From the NCBI GenBank assembly GCA_020881915.1, contig JAJFPB010000004.1, forward strand, positions 868,001 to 932,000: a stretch of 64,000 nt of DNA. Reading direction: 5' to 3'. Position 1 is the stretch's first letter, and the number at the start of each line of letters is the position of its first letter. This DNA comes from Paramyrothecium sp. XJ0827 (Eukaryota; Ascomycota; Sordariomycetes; Hypocreales; Stachybotryaceae). Under the pieces are notes generated by a model. It had not been told where the DNA came from. It made no database searches and saw only the letters and a list, made by a program, of their open reading frames with translations. Positions 1 to 9,732 of the stretch are shown in pieces. The position numbers and the translations under genes were made by a program.

Positions 1-1171
1 ATGCCAAACGTAAGTCGGCTGCTGGTGCATCGCTTCGCAGCGCGTAATGCGACACTTCACCCTGGTCGTACACACGGCCAGTACCGGTGCTCCCAAAGGG
101 TTCAATCGCAAACACATCGCCCTCTTCCATCTTGGTCGTATCATCCGTTCTGATAGAGGGGACGCTCTTGCTTCCATGGATACTGTATGGAAGGATGTTG
201 TGGCCGGCTATATTGCGAATCGGCTTGATCGCGTAAGTCTTCCCGTCAATCTCGCATTCATAGCTCTCCATGGTTTCCTGGATGTAGCCGCCTAGTTCTC
301 CTAGGCGAACATCGATTCCTGCCTCGCGGATACCGGTATTCGCAGCATCCTTGACGGCGGCGAGGAGGTTGTCGTATTTTGGATCGAACGACATAGTGAA
401 GGCGCTATCCACGATGCGACCGTTCACGTGGACACCAATGTCAATTTTCATGACATTGCTTTGCTGTAGCACAGTTTTATTCCCAGTGTTGGGGCAATAA
501 TGGGCGGCGATCTCATCGAGGTTCAAGCCGAGCGGGAAGCCCATGCCGGCGATCTTGGGGTCGCCTTCGGTGACGCCGTCATGTCCAACTAGACGGCGCA
601 CACTATTCTCGATACCGTCTGCGATTTCGAGCAGCGTCTGGCCTGGCTTAATGGTCCTCTGCGCCCACTGACGGACCTGGCGATGCGTTTCAGCTGCCTG
701 GCGGTAGTCAGAGAGGAAGTCGCTGTTCAGGTTATCCAGGTAGCGCTTTTCTTCATTCGTTGTGCGGTATCGGTTTTCATCTTTATACTCGACTTCTTCG
801 CCCTTAGGATAAGTGTTGTTCGGGAACAACTGCGCCATGAGGACCGATGGCGGATCAGTCTGCGCTGTCGGGGCCTTCTTCTTCTTCTTAGGCTTCTTCT
901 TCTTGTTCCTCTTCTTCTTGGCACCGCCCTCACCGGCGGCAACCGTAGCGCCGTTGACATGGTCGTCGGCGTCGTCGTCGGATCCTCCAGAGTCTTCAGC
1001 AGCGGAGTCGCCAGTCTGGACACCATTGGCGCCGGCGGAGTTTTGGGTTTTGGCAGAGCCCTGGACTACGCCATATGGTTAGAACCCATGCTCATTATCT
1101 CTACCTGATGGGGGAAAAACCAGCGTACCGCCAAGCGTCTTCTGCTCCTCAGCGGGAGTTCTGGCAGCCAT
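1..1171 (-). CDS. Methionine aminopeptidase 2 (type 2 MetAP), 3' end outside the window
   Basis: Removes the initiator methionine from nascent proteins in the cytosol; a dinuclear metallopeptidase of the pita-bread fold. Exon 1 is 1129..1171, a 63-bp GT-AG intron spans 1066..1128, and exon 2 runs from 1065 past base 1, so the C-terminal third is missing. After an acidic stretch and a Lys-rich basic block comes the catalytic domain. Visible are the active-site His in AAHYCPN (equivalent to human His231, alkylated by fumagillin), the metal-ligand Asp residues in KIDIGVH and GRIVDSAF, the ligand His in AGHNILPY and the ligand Glu in FAIEPFG. Several positions usually near invariant are changed ([18 protein letters not shown] instead of AIETF), suggesting a paralogue rather than the housekeeping copy. 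It lies head to head with a type 1 MetAP. Family assignment is certain; the paralogue idea is inference. Confidence 0.93.
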
Positions 1172-1510
1172 GTTGTGCGAGGCTGATCAAGTGTCGAGTT
1201 GAGTTGAGATGTGGAAAGAGAAATGAAAAAGGGAAAATGATTTTGCTAGCGATGCGGGTTCGCAGATAAAGGATTTGCCTGTCGCATGAAGGGCGCGGCG
1301 CGGGGTTTATACAGCAACCAACACATTCTCCAGGTTGAAGTGTCTGTGCACCAAAAATCGCCCCATCACATTGACATCAATCATTAAAAATTACGAGTCT
1401 CAATTGAGCTACTAAGCGAGAAGCTTTGATCTTGCCACTTCTACAGTGCAAACTCACGGGTTACCTTTCGATTGAAGCTCCTTTGTTTCTCTTTGTTTCG
1501 TCTAGCCAAG
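1172..1510. promoter_or_regulatory. Shared bidirectional promoter of the two methionine aminopeptidase genes
   Basis: The 339 bp between the two divergent start codons must contain both promoters. Purine-rich sequence lies near 1200-1240 on the type 2 side. CT-rich sequence (CTCCTTTGTTTCTCTTTG, near 1479-1496) lies just before the type 1 start, as is common near fungal transcription starts. No known operator was recognised. That it is shared is inferred from geometry only. Confidence 0.6.
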
Positions 1511-2880
1511 ATGGGAGACCTCCCCGACGAACCATTTTCCAAAGCGAAATGCCTCGGAGCAGATTGCGAGAATGATGCTGGACCTTTGCAATGCCCAACT
1601 TGCCTAAAACTGGAAATCAAAGGCAGCTTCTTTTGTTCCCAGGACTGCTTCAAAAAGAACTGGGTTCGTCTGATTCCTTCGCTCTTTGCAGAACTGAGCA
1701 TTTAACATGACCTCTCATAGAGCCAGCACAAGAGCCTACATAAGACTTCACAAGGTAATAGAGACCCGATACCTCCAAACTTTTCGCTGACACTTGCCCG
1801 ACAAGGGTTCTTCAACCCATTCCCGACATATCCGTTCACTGGGTCTGTTCGACCCGTCTACCCACTTTCTCCGAAGCGCACCGTCCCCAAAGCACTTGCA
1901 AAGCCTGACTATGCCGACACTGGCGTCCCCAAGAGCGAGCTGCGCTTGAATAGGTCCAAGATTGATATCCTAGACGCCAAGGGCCAGGAAGCAATGCGCA
2001 AGGTCTGCAGACTGGCGCGAGAAGTCCTAGACATTGTCGCCGCTGAGGTCAGGCCAGGTATTACGACGGATCACCTTGACGAGGTCTGCCACCAGGCTTG
2101 CATAGAACGAGACGTGAGAAAGGCCATTCCAAACATCTGCTGTGAAGGCTCTCTGACTTTTGCAGTCATACCCATCGCCATTGAACTACAACAAGTTCCC
2201 CAAATCCTTATGTACGTCTCCAAACGAAGTTGTTTGTCACGGGATCCCAGATCAACGAGTCCTTCTTGATGGCGATATTCTCAACCTTGATATATCAATC
2301 TATCATGAGGGCTATCATGCAGACGTCAATGAGACGTACTACGTCGGCGATCGAGCCAAGGCGGATCCAGACTCGGTCATGGTTGTCGAAACCACACGAG
2401 AATGCTTAAACGAAGCAATCAAGCTTGTCAAGCCCGGCACACCATTCCGAGACTTCGGTGTCGCTATTGAAAAGCTTGCAAAGTCTAAGGGTTGCAGCGT
2501 TATCGCAACTTGGGGCGGCCACGGCATCAACACCAATTTCCATCCCCCGCCATGGATCCCTCACTATGCCAAGAACAAGGCGGTGGGCGCTTGTAAAGCT
2601 GGAATGACCTTTACGATTGAACCTATCCTTACGTTGGGGAAGCCGCGAGAGGTTTACTGGCCAGATAACTGGACAAACACGACTGCTGATGGCAAGCGGA
2701 CGGCTCAATTCGGTGCGTGCTGTACTGCGAGGTCTTGGAATCAAGTGCTAATCATCTTCAGAGCATACTTTGCTTGTTACGGAAACAGGCGTTGAGGTAC
2801 TAACTGCAGCAACAGAAAATTCTCCAGGAGGACCTGTGCCAATGCCAGTGGCTGCCAACAATCCCTCAAGCACAGAATAA
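1511..2880 (+). CDS. Methionine aminopeptidase 1 (type 1 MetAP) with N-terminal zinc finger, divergent copy
   Basis: Cytosolic initiator-methionine peptidase. Five exons: 1511..1663, 1721..1754, 1806..2113, 2166..2712 and 2762..2880, giving 386 aa with all junctions in frame. The N-terminal C6H2 finger is complete: Cys14, 19, 28, 31, 42, 46 and His54, 58. The catalytic domain keeps the metal ligands: the two Asp in NLDISIYHEGYHADVNE, His in GGHGI, Glu in FTIEPI and Glu in AQFEHTLL. The strongly conserved loop SYCGHGIHKLFH of eukaryotic MetAP1 is replaced by TWGGHGINTNFH, so the active-site Cys is lost and the pocket rim altered. This marks a diverged paralogue. Position beside a type 2 MetAP suggests paired duty, possibly as a fumagillin-insensitive back-up. 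Function certain, special role inferred. Confidence 0.93.
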
Positions 2881-3365
2881 AACTCGTTTTATTGAATCAC
2901 TGGAATATGTTGCTGCTCCCATGAAGGTTGTGGTGTGTAAGGTGTGAAGGACGATGAGTTCACCTCTTTCAGGCTTGAGTGCCGGCACAATATACGAGCG
3001 TGTGTGAAATGATATCTTGGCCAGTCTTCCGACTTTGAGTGAATCTACGTGTGATTAATTGCAATCTTCACTTGGAGTCCCATTGAAATGTGCATGTTGA
3101 CTCCGCCAAGCCCCATCCCTCCCGTCACAGTTCCGCCCGTAGCCTCTCACAGCCCGTCATGATGAGGCTAAGCACATCCAATGAAACGCCACTTCCCCGC
3201 CCACGTAACCCAGCTCCAATTCACTTCCTCTGTTGCGTCCTACAAGCGACGAAGCCAGGTCCAGTGACCCTCGAAGCCTCTGCGATCGGACTATGATATG
3301 ACTCATTTGTAATTTCGTTGCCCTATAGTAGACTCCTCTCAGAGATATCGCCAAATCAGTGCAAC
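2881..3365. other. Intergenic stretch between MetAP1 and the DUF3500 gene
   Basis: Holds the 3' end of the MetAP1 transcript and presumably the promoter of the next gene in tandem. Short open frames on both strands have no recognisable content. No repeat or RNA gene was seen. Confidence 0.5.
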
Positions 3366-4690
3366 ATGTCCGACGAAAGGAACCCTTTCCGGAAATATCT
3401 GCCGGACTTGACTATCGACCGGTTCACGTCAATGCAAAAGCAGAATGCACGTGAATATGCAGCCAAGTTTAAAGAAACGGGCCAGCCGCCATGGCTCCAT
3501 GCGTTATACATTCACTGGCAGGATCTGCTTGCTGAGCCGTTTCAAGGCATCACCTCCGATGGTCAGCTTGTTCCATGATGTCAAATAAACGGGAGAAGCT
3601 GACAAGAGAAGGCCACGTCAAGACAGGACTGTTCGAACTGGAGGATCACGGCATTCCAATAGAAGAGATTGTGAATGCGGCAAAGTCTCTGGTCACGAAA
3701 ATGACCGACAAGCAAAAGAGAGAGTCGCACTACCACATTGACTCTCCCGAATGGCGGACATGGTCTAATCCTGAGTTCCTGATTAGCCCAAAAGGCATTA
3801 GACTTGATGAAGTCACCGAAGAGCTTCGAGAAGCTACAATGGACCTTCTCATAGCAGCTCTTTCACCGGAAGGTTACGACAAGGCCGTCGCCGCAATGCG
3901 CATCAACGGTTTCCTAGGCAAACTTGTGAAAGCCCCCACCATCATGAATGAATTTTCATACAATTTTGTACTCTTCGGCAAAGAGCCGTCCACCACAAGA
4001 CCTTGGGGCTTTTCGTTCTACGGTCACCATTTGTGTCTGAATGCGTTCTTCTATAAGAGACAGATGGTCCTTTCGCCGTGGTTTACCGGAGCCGAGCCGA
4101 ACATCATCGATGAGGGACCGTTTGAGGGCACTCGAATTCTGGAGCAAGAAGAAATTCTGGGTCTGAGGCTCATACAAAGCCTATCGCAGCACGCTCAGAA
4201 ACAGGCCCAGGTGTATGAACAACTAAAAGATCCAGCCATGCCTCACGGTCGTTGGAACCATGATGACCAGAGACACCTCTGCGGCGCCTATCGTGATAAC
4301 CGTACAGTCCCATACGAGGGAGTGTTGGTATCCGAGCTTAGCGGCCACCAGCAAGATCTCGTCGTTCAAATTCTGTCTCAGTACTACCTGTACCTACCCC
4401 ACGAAGCCCGCGTTCTTCATGTTGCCAAGGCTAAGTCCTGGTTTCACGAAACGTACTTCTGCTGGATCGGAGGGTTTGAGGAGCACGATGCCTTTTACTT
4501 CCGAATTCAGAGCCCAGTGGTATTGGCAGAGTTTGACCATCACTCCGGCGTTTTCCTGACGAACGAAGAACCTGAGAGGTTTCACATTCACACACTATTG
4601 AGGACACCAAACGGGGGAGACTATGGGATGGCTTTAAGAAGATTGATCCCGGGCATAAAGCAAGAATTCGTTTGGCAGGAGGAGACCTAG
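3366..4690 (+). CDS. DUF3500 family protein
   Basis: A 424-aa protein of the DUF3500 family; its biochemical role is unknown to me. Two exons, 3366..3561 and 3612..4690, are joined across a 50-bp intron; the junction rebuilds the expected GITSDGHVKTGLF continuity. Family landmarks are the HIDSPEWRTWSNPEF segment, the RPWGFSFYGHHLCLNAFF segment and the C-terminal HIHTLLRTPNGGDYG segment, the last two rich in His as in a metal- or cofactor-binding pocket. There is no signal peptide or membrane segment, so it is probably cytosolic. An in-frame ATG at 3318 would add 16 residues, but the start at 3366 (MSDERNPF) fits the family better. It follows MetAP1 in the same direction after 485 bp. Confidence 0.85.
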
Positions 4691-4766
4691 CAGGCCCCAA
4701 CCACCTATTTAATCTATGAAAACATTGCAGCTGTATTCCCCTTCTAGTTGTAATCTATAATCCAGT

Positions 4767-5778
4767 CTAGTTTGTTCCGTTATTGAGTTTCTTCAAGCCT
4801 TCCTGACCTCCAAGATCTTTAACAAAGTCTGGTCTGGGTATCTCGATAGCTTCCTTCACTCTGCCATACGTAATGCCTCCCAAGCGACTTATGGGCTTGA
4901 GAACCTGTGACAAGCAGGTTAGCGAGTGAATCGTCTTTTGAGCAGATGTAACATACCGATGGGTCAACGAGGTTCTTGTCCTCATTCAAGCCATCTTCTC
5001 GTACCCAGAATCTGGTTCCTTCAAAGGTGACAACGGTGCCAGATTGCCTGCTTGGGTCTACGCGGCTGTTGTATTGCTTGAACGAATCCACCTTGGCCTC
5101 GATGCTGAAGACGGCTTCCTTGACGCGAGCGCACTTGACGGTTTCGCAAGAGTAGTCAGGAGTAAGGCCGCTGACTTCCCATTCCGAGGCGCCAAATGGG
5201 GCGTTCACACTGGTGGAGTTTGCAGCCTCGATGAAGTGCTCCGAGATGATGTTGATGACACACTCCTTGGTGTCGAGCACGTTACGCAGGGTGTCCTTGG
5301 CGACACCCGTGGAGCTTGAAAACCCAACGACGAAAAGAGGCGGGTCATGGCTCACGAGATTGAAGTAGCTGAACGGCGCCAGGTTGGTCGTCTTGCCGTC
5401 GGCGCTGCGGGTGCTGATGAAGGCGATGGGACGCGGCGTGATGGCCGAGATGAGCAGCTTGTAGTTGAAGTTGGCCGCACGACCTTCGGCGTACGGATCA
5501 ATGACGACGTGCTTCTTGTCAGCGGCAGAAGCTTCGAGGTCGTTAGCGCCGTCTCCAAACTTCCAGTCCGGTGCAGCCGTCTTCGTGTAACGGAACTGGG
5601 ACGACGCATCCCAATCCGGACGTGCAGCCTCGACCGACTTGAAGTCGCCGTGAGGGTTGCGCTTCATGCTGTCTCCCATCTTGAATGTCCTAACAAGCGC
5701 CGGCGGCTTGACTAAAGTGAGTGGTACGTCCGAAAAAGGGTTTCTCAACCAACGAGCTGACCGAAGGAGAAGCATCAA
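4767..5778 (-). CDS. Flavin reductase-like, FMN-binding split-barrel protein
   Basis: A 319-aa protein with a flavin reductase-like (split barrel) domain, expected to bind FMN and take part in NAD(P)H-linked flavin or quinone reduction. Exon 1 is 4957..5778 and exon 2 is 4767..4904, with a 52-bp intron between; the splice joins NLVDPS to VLKPISRLGG. Typical segments are the PRPIAFISTRSADGKTNLAPFS-type strand-loop around residues 110-135 (the gene has GKTTNLAPFSYFNLVSHDPP) and the C-terminal ISRLGGITYGR. The first 33 residues, rich in Arg and Leu without acidic residues up to the Asp in the FSD triplet, could be a mitochondrial presequence; alternatively translation starts at Met34 (base 5679), which opens MGDSMKRN. 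It is convergent with the DUF3500 gene, 76 bp apart. Family sure, substrate unknown. Confidence 0.85.
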
Positions 5779-6420
5779 GTGTGTTGATTGGTGCCAAGAG
5801 CTGCACTCAAAGGTGCAGGCGAATTTTGCATCGCAGGCGGATGACGCAAGGAATGCCGAGGATAAACGTGGCTAAACGGATGACGGTGCAATTCCGTCGA
5901 GCGCCACACCCCGTGGGGCTAGTGCGTGGCTTGCCTGAAGATCCGCATTTCTTCGAGGTAGTTGAACAAGTGGAGAGTGATTAGTAGGTTGTCATTAGCC
6001 TGAGACGAAACATGAACCAGTGATGAGGCCTGGGTCTGAACCTGAGATGCTTGGGATCGTCTCCTTTGTTGCAGTTCCAAGCACTCGATAGCTGTCCCTG
6101 TTGGATTCTGTGAAAACGATTGCCTGGATTCGGAAAGCCCTCGCTAAACAGTGAAGGACAAATGTGTTGCAATTATTTGACGTTCGGGGTGCTTCAGGCC
6201 CATCTTGAAACTACATGTTCACTGCATCTTCGATGAGGAACGTGGTTAATGAAGGGCAAATGAAGTCGATATGAAGATTTGCATCAGACAATCAGAGCAT
6301 GGTGCAGCACTATAAGTTCGCAGGCTCGTGGCGGAAGGTTTCTTGTAAATTTCGAAACCACAATACAAGCATTCGTCTACAGGTTTTGGCAAAACAGAAA
6401 AAGCCCCATCAACATTCATT
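5779..6420. other. Divergent intergenic region
   Basis: Lies between the divergent flavin-reductase and retropepsin-like genes and presumably carries both promoters. No gene, RNA or repeat was recognised; small open frames here look like chance. Confidence 0.4.
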
Positions 6421-7212
6421 ATGTATCCAGCTCAGCCCCCGCATGTGGAGCAGTTTACGGAATGGATATACTCGCCAGACTCAAACGTCCAGTAAGTTGA
6501 ACATTATAGCTGTCTTGTTCACCCACTAAACAGTTGGCCTGCCAGTATTGTCAAGGACCTAGCTTGGTTGGGGGAAGGCAACGTTGGGTTCCTGTCTGTG
6601 GTCTCATACGCCCCCCTCGAGTCATCCACATATCCGGTCCAAGGCATGTGCAGAGTTCGGTTGCCTGTCATGGTTCCAGTCCCGGGAGAAAATAGAATGG
6701 ATCACAAGACATTTATCCTCCAATGGGTACTCCACGTACCAAGTGCACCACACAACGTCATAGGAGGAAGAGCATTACAATATCTGGATCTCGATCGGGT
6801 ATATGTTGGAACGCAGCCAGTACCGGCGCTTATGGATATGATGGGATACGCCAGAATCTGCTTTTACCCTACGCAGCAACCAACAGACCCGCTGATTGTC
6901 CATCTAGCTCCATATCCCTATGGACCGAGGCTGACGTTGTCATACCAACTATTCCACAATGTATACTACTGGCCTCTGCCGCAACGTCGCGAGTGGACAC
7001 GGATAATAATGGAACTTGTCAACGCAACTCGGGAAGGGAGGCGAGGGGTGCTGAATCAAGAACAGCTTGAATGGGTGTCTACTAATTTCGGCTCGGAGGC
7101 TGAGTTTTTGAGGTTAAATAATCTGGACATCCGGAAGACTTCACAGCGCATAATAGGTGAAGGTTATGTGCGCATGTTGATGGAGCAGGAAGAGGAAGAA
7201 CAAGAGGCGTGA
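6421..7212 (+). CDS. Fungal protein resembling a Copia retropepsin / gag-pre-integrase region
   Basis: A 249-aa protein from two exons, 6421..6491 and 6534..7212, with a 42-bp intron that rebuilds SPDSNVHWPASIVKDLAW. Two segments resemble the protease region of Ty1/Copia polyproteins: the SPDSNVH stretch sits where DSGAxxH is found, and WVLHVPSAPHNVIGGRAL matches the LKNVLHVPxLxxNLLS segment that follows the protease. Between them is a GEGNVGFLSVV... strand pattern like the flap region. The catalytic DSG/DTG triad itself is not intact. The C-terminal 90 residues are charged and helical, ending in a Glu-rich tail. No reverse transcriptase, integrase or LTR is nearby, so this looks like a stand-alone gene, perhaps domesticated. 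That relationship is inference. Confidence 0.6.
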
Positions 7213-7852
7213 TCTTTCCTCTTGTAGTAGCCTCGACACCTCAATTCAAACCTGTTCGTATACTTTGTACTTAATCTGTTGCAAGGGACTGAAGATTTAC
7301 TTACGAAGTCTATTCAAGGCTTGTAGTGAAATGGTTCGAGTGTATACAAAGGGGATTTTAATGACGCTAAGAAATTGTTTCTTTCTAAAGTTAAAGGAAC
7401 AGGTGTTTCTTTGGTGCTTTGCACACCGGCAGCGTTGAAGCAACCACCCCCTAAGTCCTCTCAGAGCTCAATGGCTCACCGAGTTACAAGTTAATGTAGT
7501 ACAGTAAGTTGTGGGCCTCTCCCCTTTCGTGTAGAGGCACAGACCTACTGATGCATAGGGCGCGGTGCATGTTATGGGAGTAAGGAGTTTGTAGCAATAC
7601 ATCAAAAGCTCGGCAAACATCAAGGCTCATCCTAGCAGGAACTCGATCGAGCCAATTGAAAGACTAATTTACAAATAACATTTACTCGTGGAGAAAAGGT
7701 TCACATTTTGAAGAATTAACCATCAGCTCAAGAATTCAGATTGTATTAAATCTAGCGGAGCTCTGGCTCATTCATAGGTTGAAAAACGTTCGAGACGTCC
7801 CAGTCGATGGACAGCTGAGCACGGCAATTCCTCAGATTTCCCACCCATAATT
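7213..7852. other. Convergent intergenic region
   Basis: About 640 bp between two convergent genes. It is AT-richer than the neighbouring exons. No open frame or repeat worth calling. Confidence 0.4.
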
Positions 7853-8790
7853 TCAACGTGCAGGTAATTCCGCTCGATATGACTGAAAAGGGCGTCCTTC
7901 TATTTCCTGGGGTTGTTCAGGCAAAGGGTATGGCGGTTTAATTTGAAAGCCTTCATTATATTCCCAAGGGTTTTGGTTCTGATGGACTGCAGGGATATTC
8001 TTCTTTCGGCTACGCCAGTAAAGGAGAGCTGCCGCAGTAAGCAAGATGAGGGAAATACCAATACCAGCAGCGATTCCGCCGATGGCTGCTGTAGATAGAC
8101 CAGATCCTCTCTCATTGGGTTGTTCTCCTGCAGAGCTCTCTGTAGGCCCGAGCGGAAATGTCGAGGTCGAAGTTGTAGTCGTGGTCCCGCTCGTGATCGA
8201 TGGATTCGAGGTTGGAAGTGATCCTGGATTTGAGTTCGATGTCGCTGTTACTGAGTTCAAGGTCGGAATAGATGAGATCTCTTCTTCGCGGTATATCGTT
8301 CCCACCACAATAAATTGGCTGGATTCTTTGTTATATGTCGCCCATCTTCGTGGATTTTCAGGAGGGACCTCGAATCGACCGGCGCCGCTTTCGCAGCAAT
8401 CATTTGTGTGGCTGCAACAGTATGATATACTGCTACCCGTAATGTTTGAGCACGATATCAGATCAGGCCCGACATCCGGTCCTATTTACAGTAAGGTCAC
8501 CAAACGTTTGTTCAATCGAGAGCAAATGACCTACCGACGCAATCGTAAGAACACTCTGGCGAGGACCAGTTCTTGTCCGTGCAACTCCCTCTGACCAAGT
8601 TTCCATTGCCGTTCACGCAGAGTTTGTTGGAAAGGCAAACGGTACCCAGGCTGGCACCACAACACACCGAGTCCTCTGCCTCCGAATCGCAAGGTACGTC
8701 CTCGGATGCCTCACTACCATTGGGATAGTAGCATGTGGCAGAAGATAATTTCAAGAACGAAAGAAGAAATGACGAAAAGAGTAGCTGCAT
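7853..8790 (-). CDS. Cysteine-rich single-pass surface protein with Ser/Thr stalk
   Basis: A 294-aa type I membrane protein of a common fungal architecture. Exons are 8535..8790 and 7853..8481, with a 53-bp intron. Residues 1-18 form a signal peptide (MQLLFSSFLLSFLKLSSA). Then comes an ectodomain of about 115 residues with about fourteen cysteines (DSVCCG, GTCTDKNW-like SCTDKNWSSPEC, YCCSHTNDCC). A Ser/Thr stalk follows (ITSGTTTTTSTSTF), then one transmembrane helix (AAIGGIAAGIGISLILLTAAALLYW region) preceded by Gly-Leu-Ser and followed by the basic RSRKK stop-transfer signal, and a Pro-rich cytoplasmic tail of about 45 residues. The plan resembles fungal wall sensors, but no WSC or MID2 motif is recognisable. 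Localisation is well supported, function unknown. Confidence 0.8.
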
Positions 8791-9732
8791 TTCGTTTTCG
8801 AGCTCAACGCCAGCAACACTGCACCATACTTGTCAAACACAGCTTCACGAGAAAAGAAAGATGACGAAGGGGGGCACCGAGACATGTTGGAACGGGTGGC
8901 CAGCAATTTCTATGCTAGTCAAATAATAGCATCCAGGGTTACAATTACACTGCAGCGAACCAATCATGGCTGGTTCTTGCCGCCGTGTGTATGCATTAGG
9001 TGGGATGTTGTTGGGGGCCTTGCACGCCATTTGCCGTGGCCAGGGAGACAGGGGTTCCTGATACTCACAATTTCTGGGCGGCCGCACGTACAAGCATATT
9101 ATTATTGGCTCGGTTGGGGCAACCTGGCAAAGTTGTTGGTCGCTACTCTGTACACCACTGGATTTGGGTTACGAGCGTGAAACTCAGCTTGCATATGGAA
9201 GCTACCGCTTATCCTCTTCACTCCAATTCATGCGGTTGGTTCGAAGACATGTTTTAGAAATACCTCGTTGGTGCCGTGGAGCCACTGTTTCTTGCTGTCA
9301 CTTCCAACAAACACTGGATGTGCACATTTAAGCTGTTTCAGAGAAACCCGCGTCAGAGTGCAGATAACATCCTATAGGATGAGTCTACAGTAGACAGTAT
9401 GATTACAAATGCGCTTCGCAAAGGTCTCCGTGGCTCAGATGCGGGAAGCCATTGGGTTGGGCGCAAGGTACGTGACACTCCTTGTAATTAATCCCAATAC
9501 ACTGAGATAGCGCAATGAGGGTTACATCAGCCAGCTACGAAGTACTCGCCCTCCAAATGCAATCATTCATGGTCATTCGAACATCCAGCATATTCTAATC
9601 TGTCTCAGCACGGTAAGTTAATGAGTCAATCTGCTCGTTGAACGTTCAATAATCTCGAAGCCCTTCGAAGTGTCATCCAAAACGTAAGCTTTTTCCTTTC
9701 TGAAGAACTGTGAGAGACCACGGTCCTTGGAG
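8791..9732. other. Intergenic region between surface-protein gene and cupin gene
   Basis: About 940 bp upstream of the surface-protein gene and downstream of the cupin gene. Open frames here (for example 8830..9180 plus) have no recognisable composition or motif. Nothing called. Confidence 0.4.

Noticed and set aside
683..1108. Long plus-strand open frame rich in Phe/Leu/Val
   Set aside because: It is the antisense shadow of the Lys-rich N-terminal part of the MetAP2 gene; its hydrophobic composition comes from reading AAG repeats backwards.
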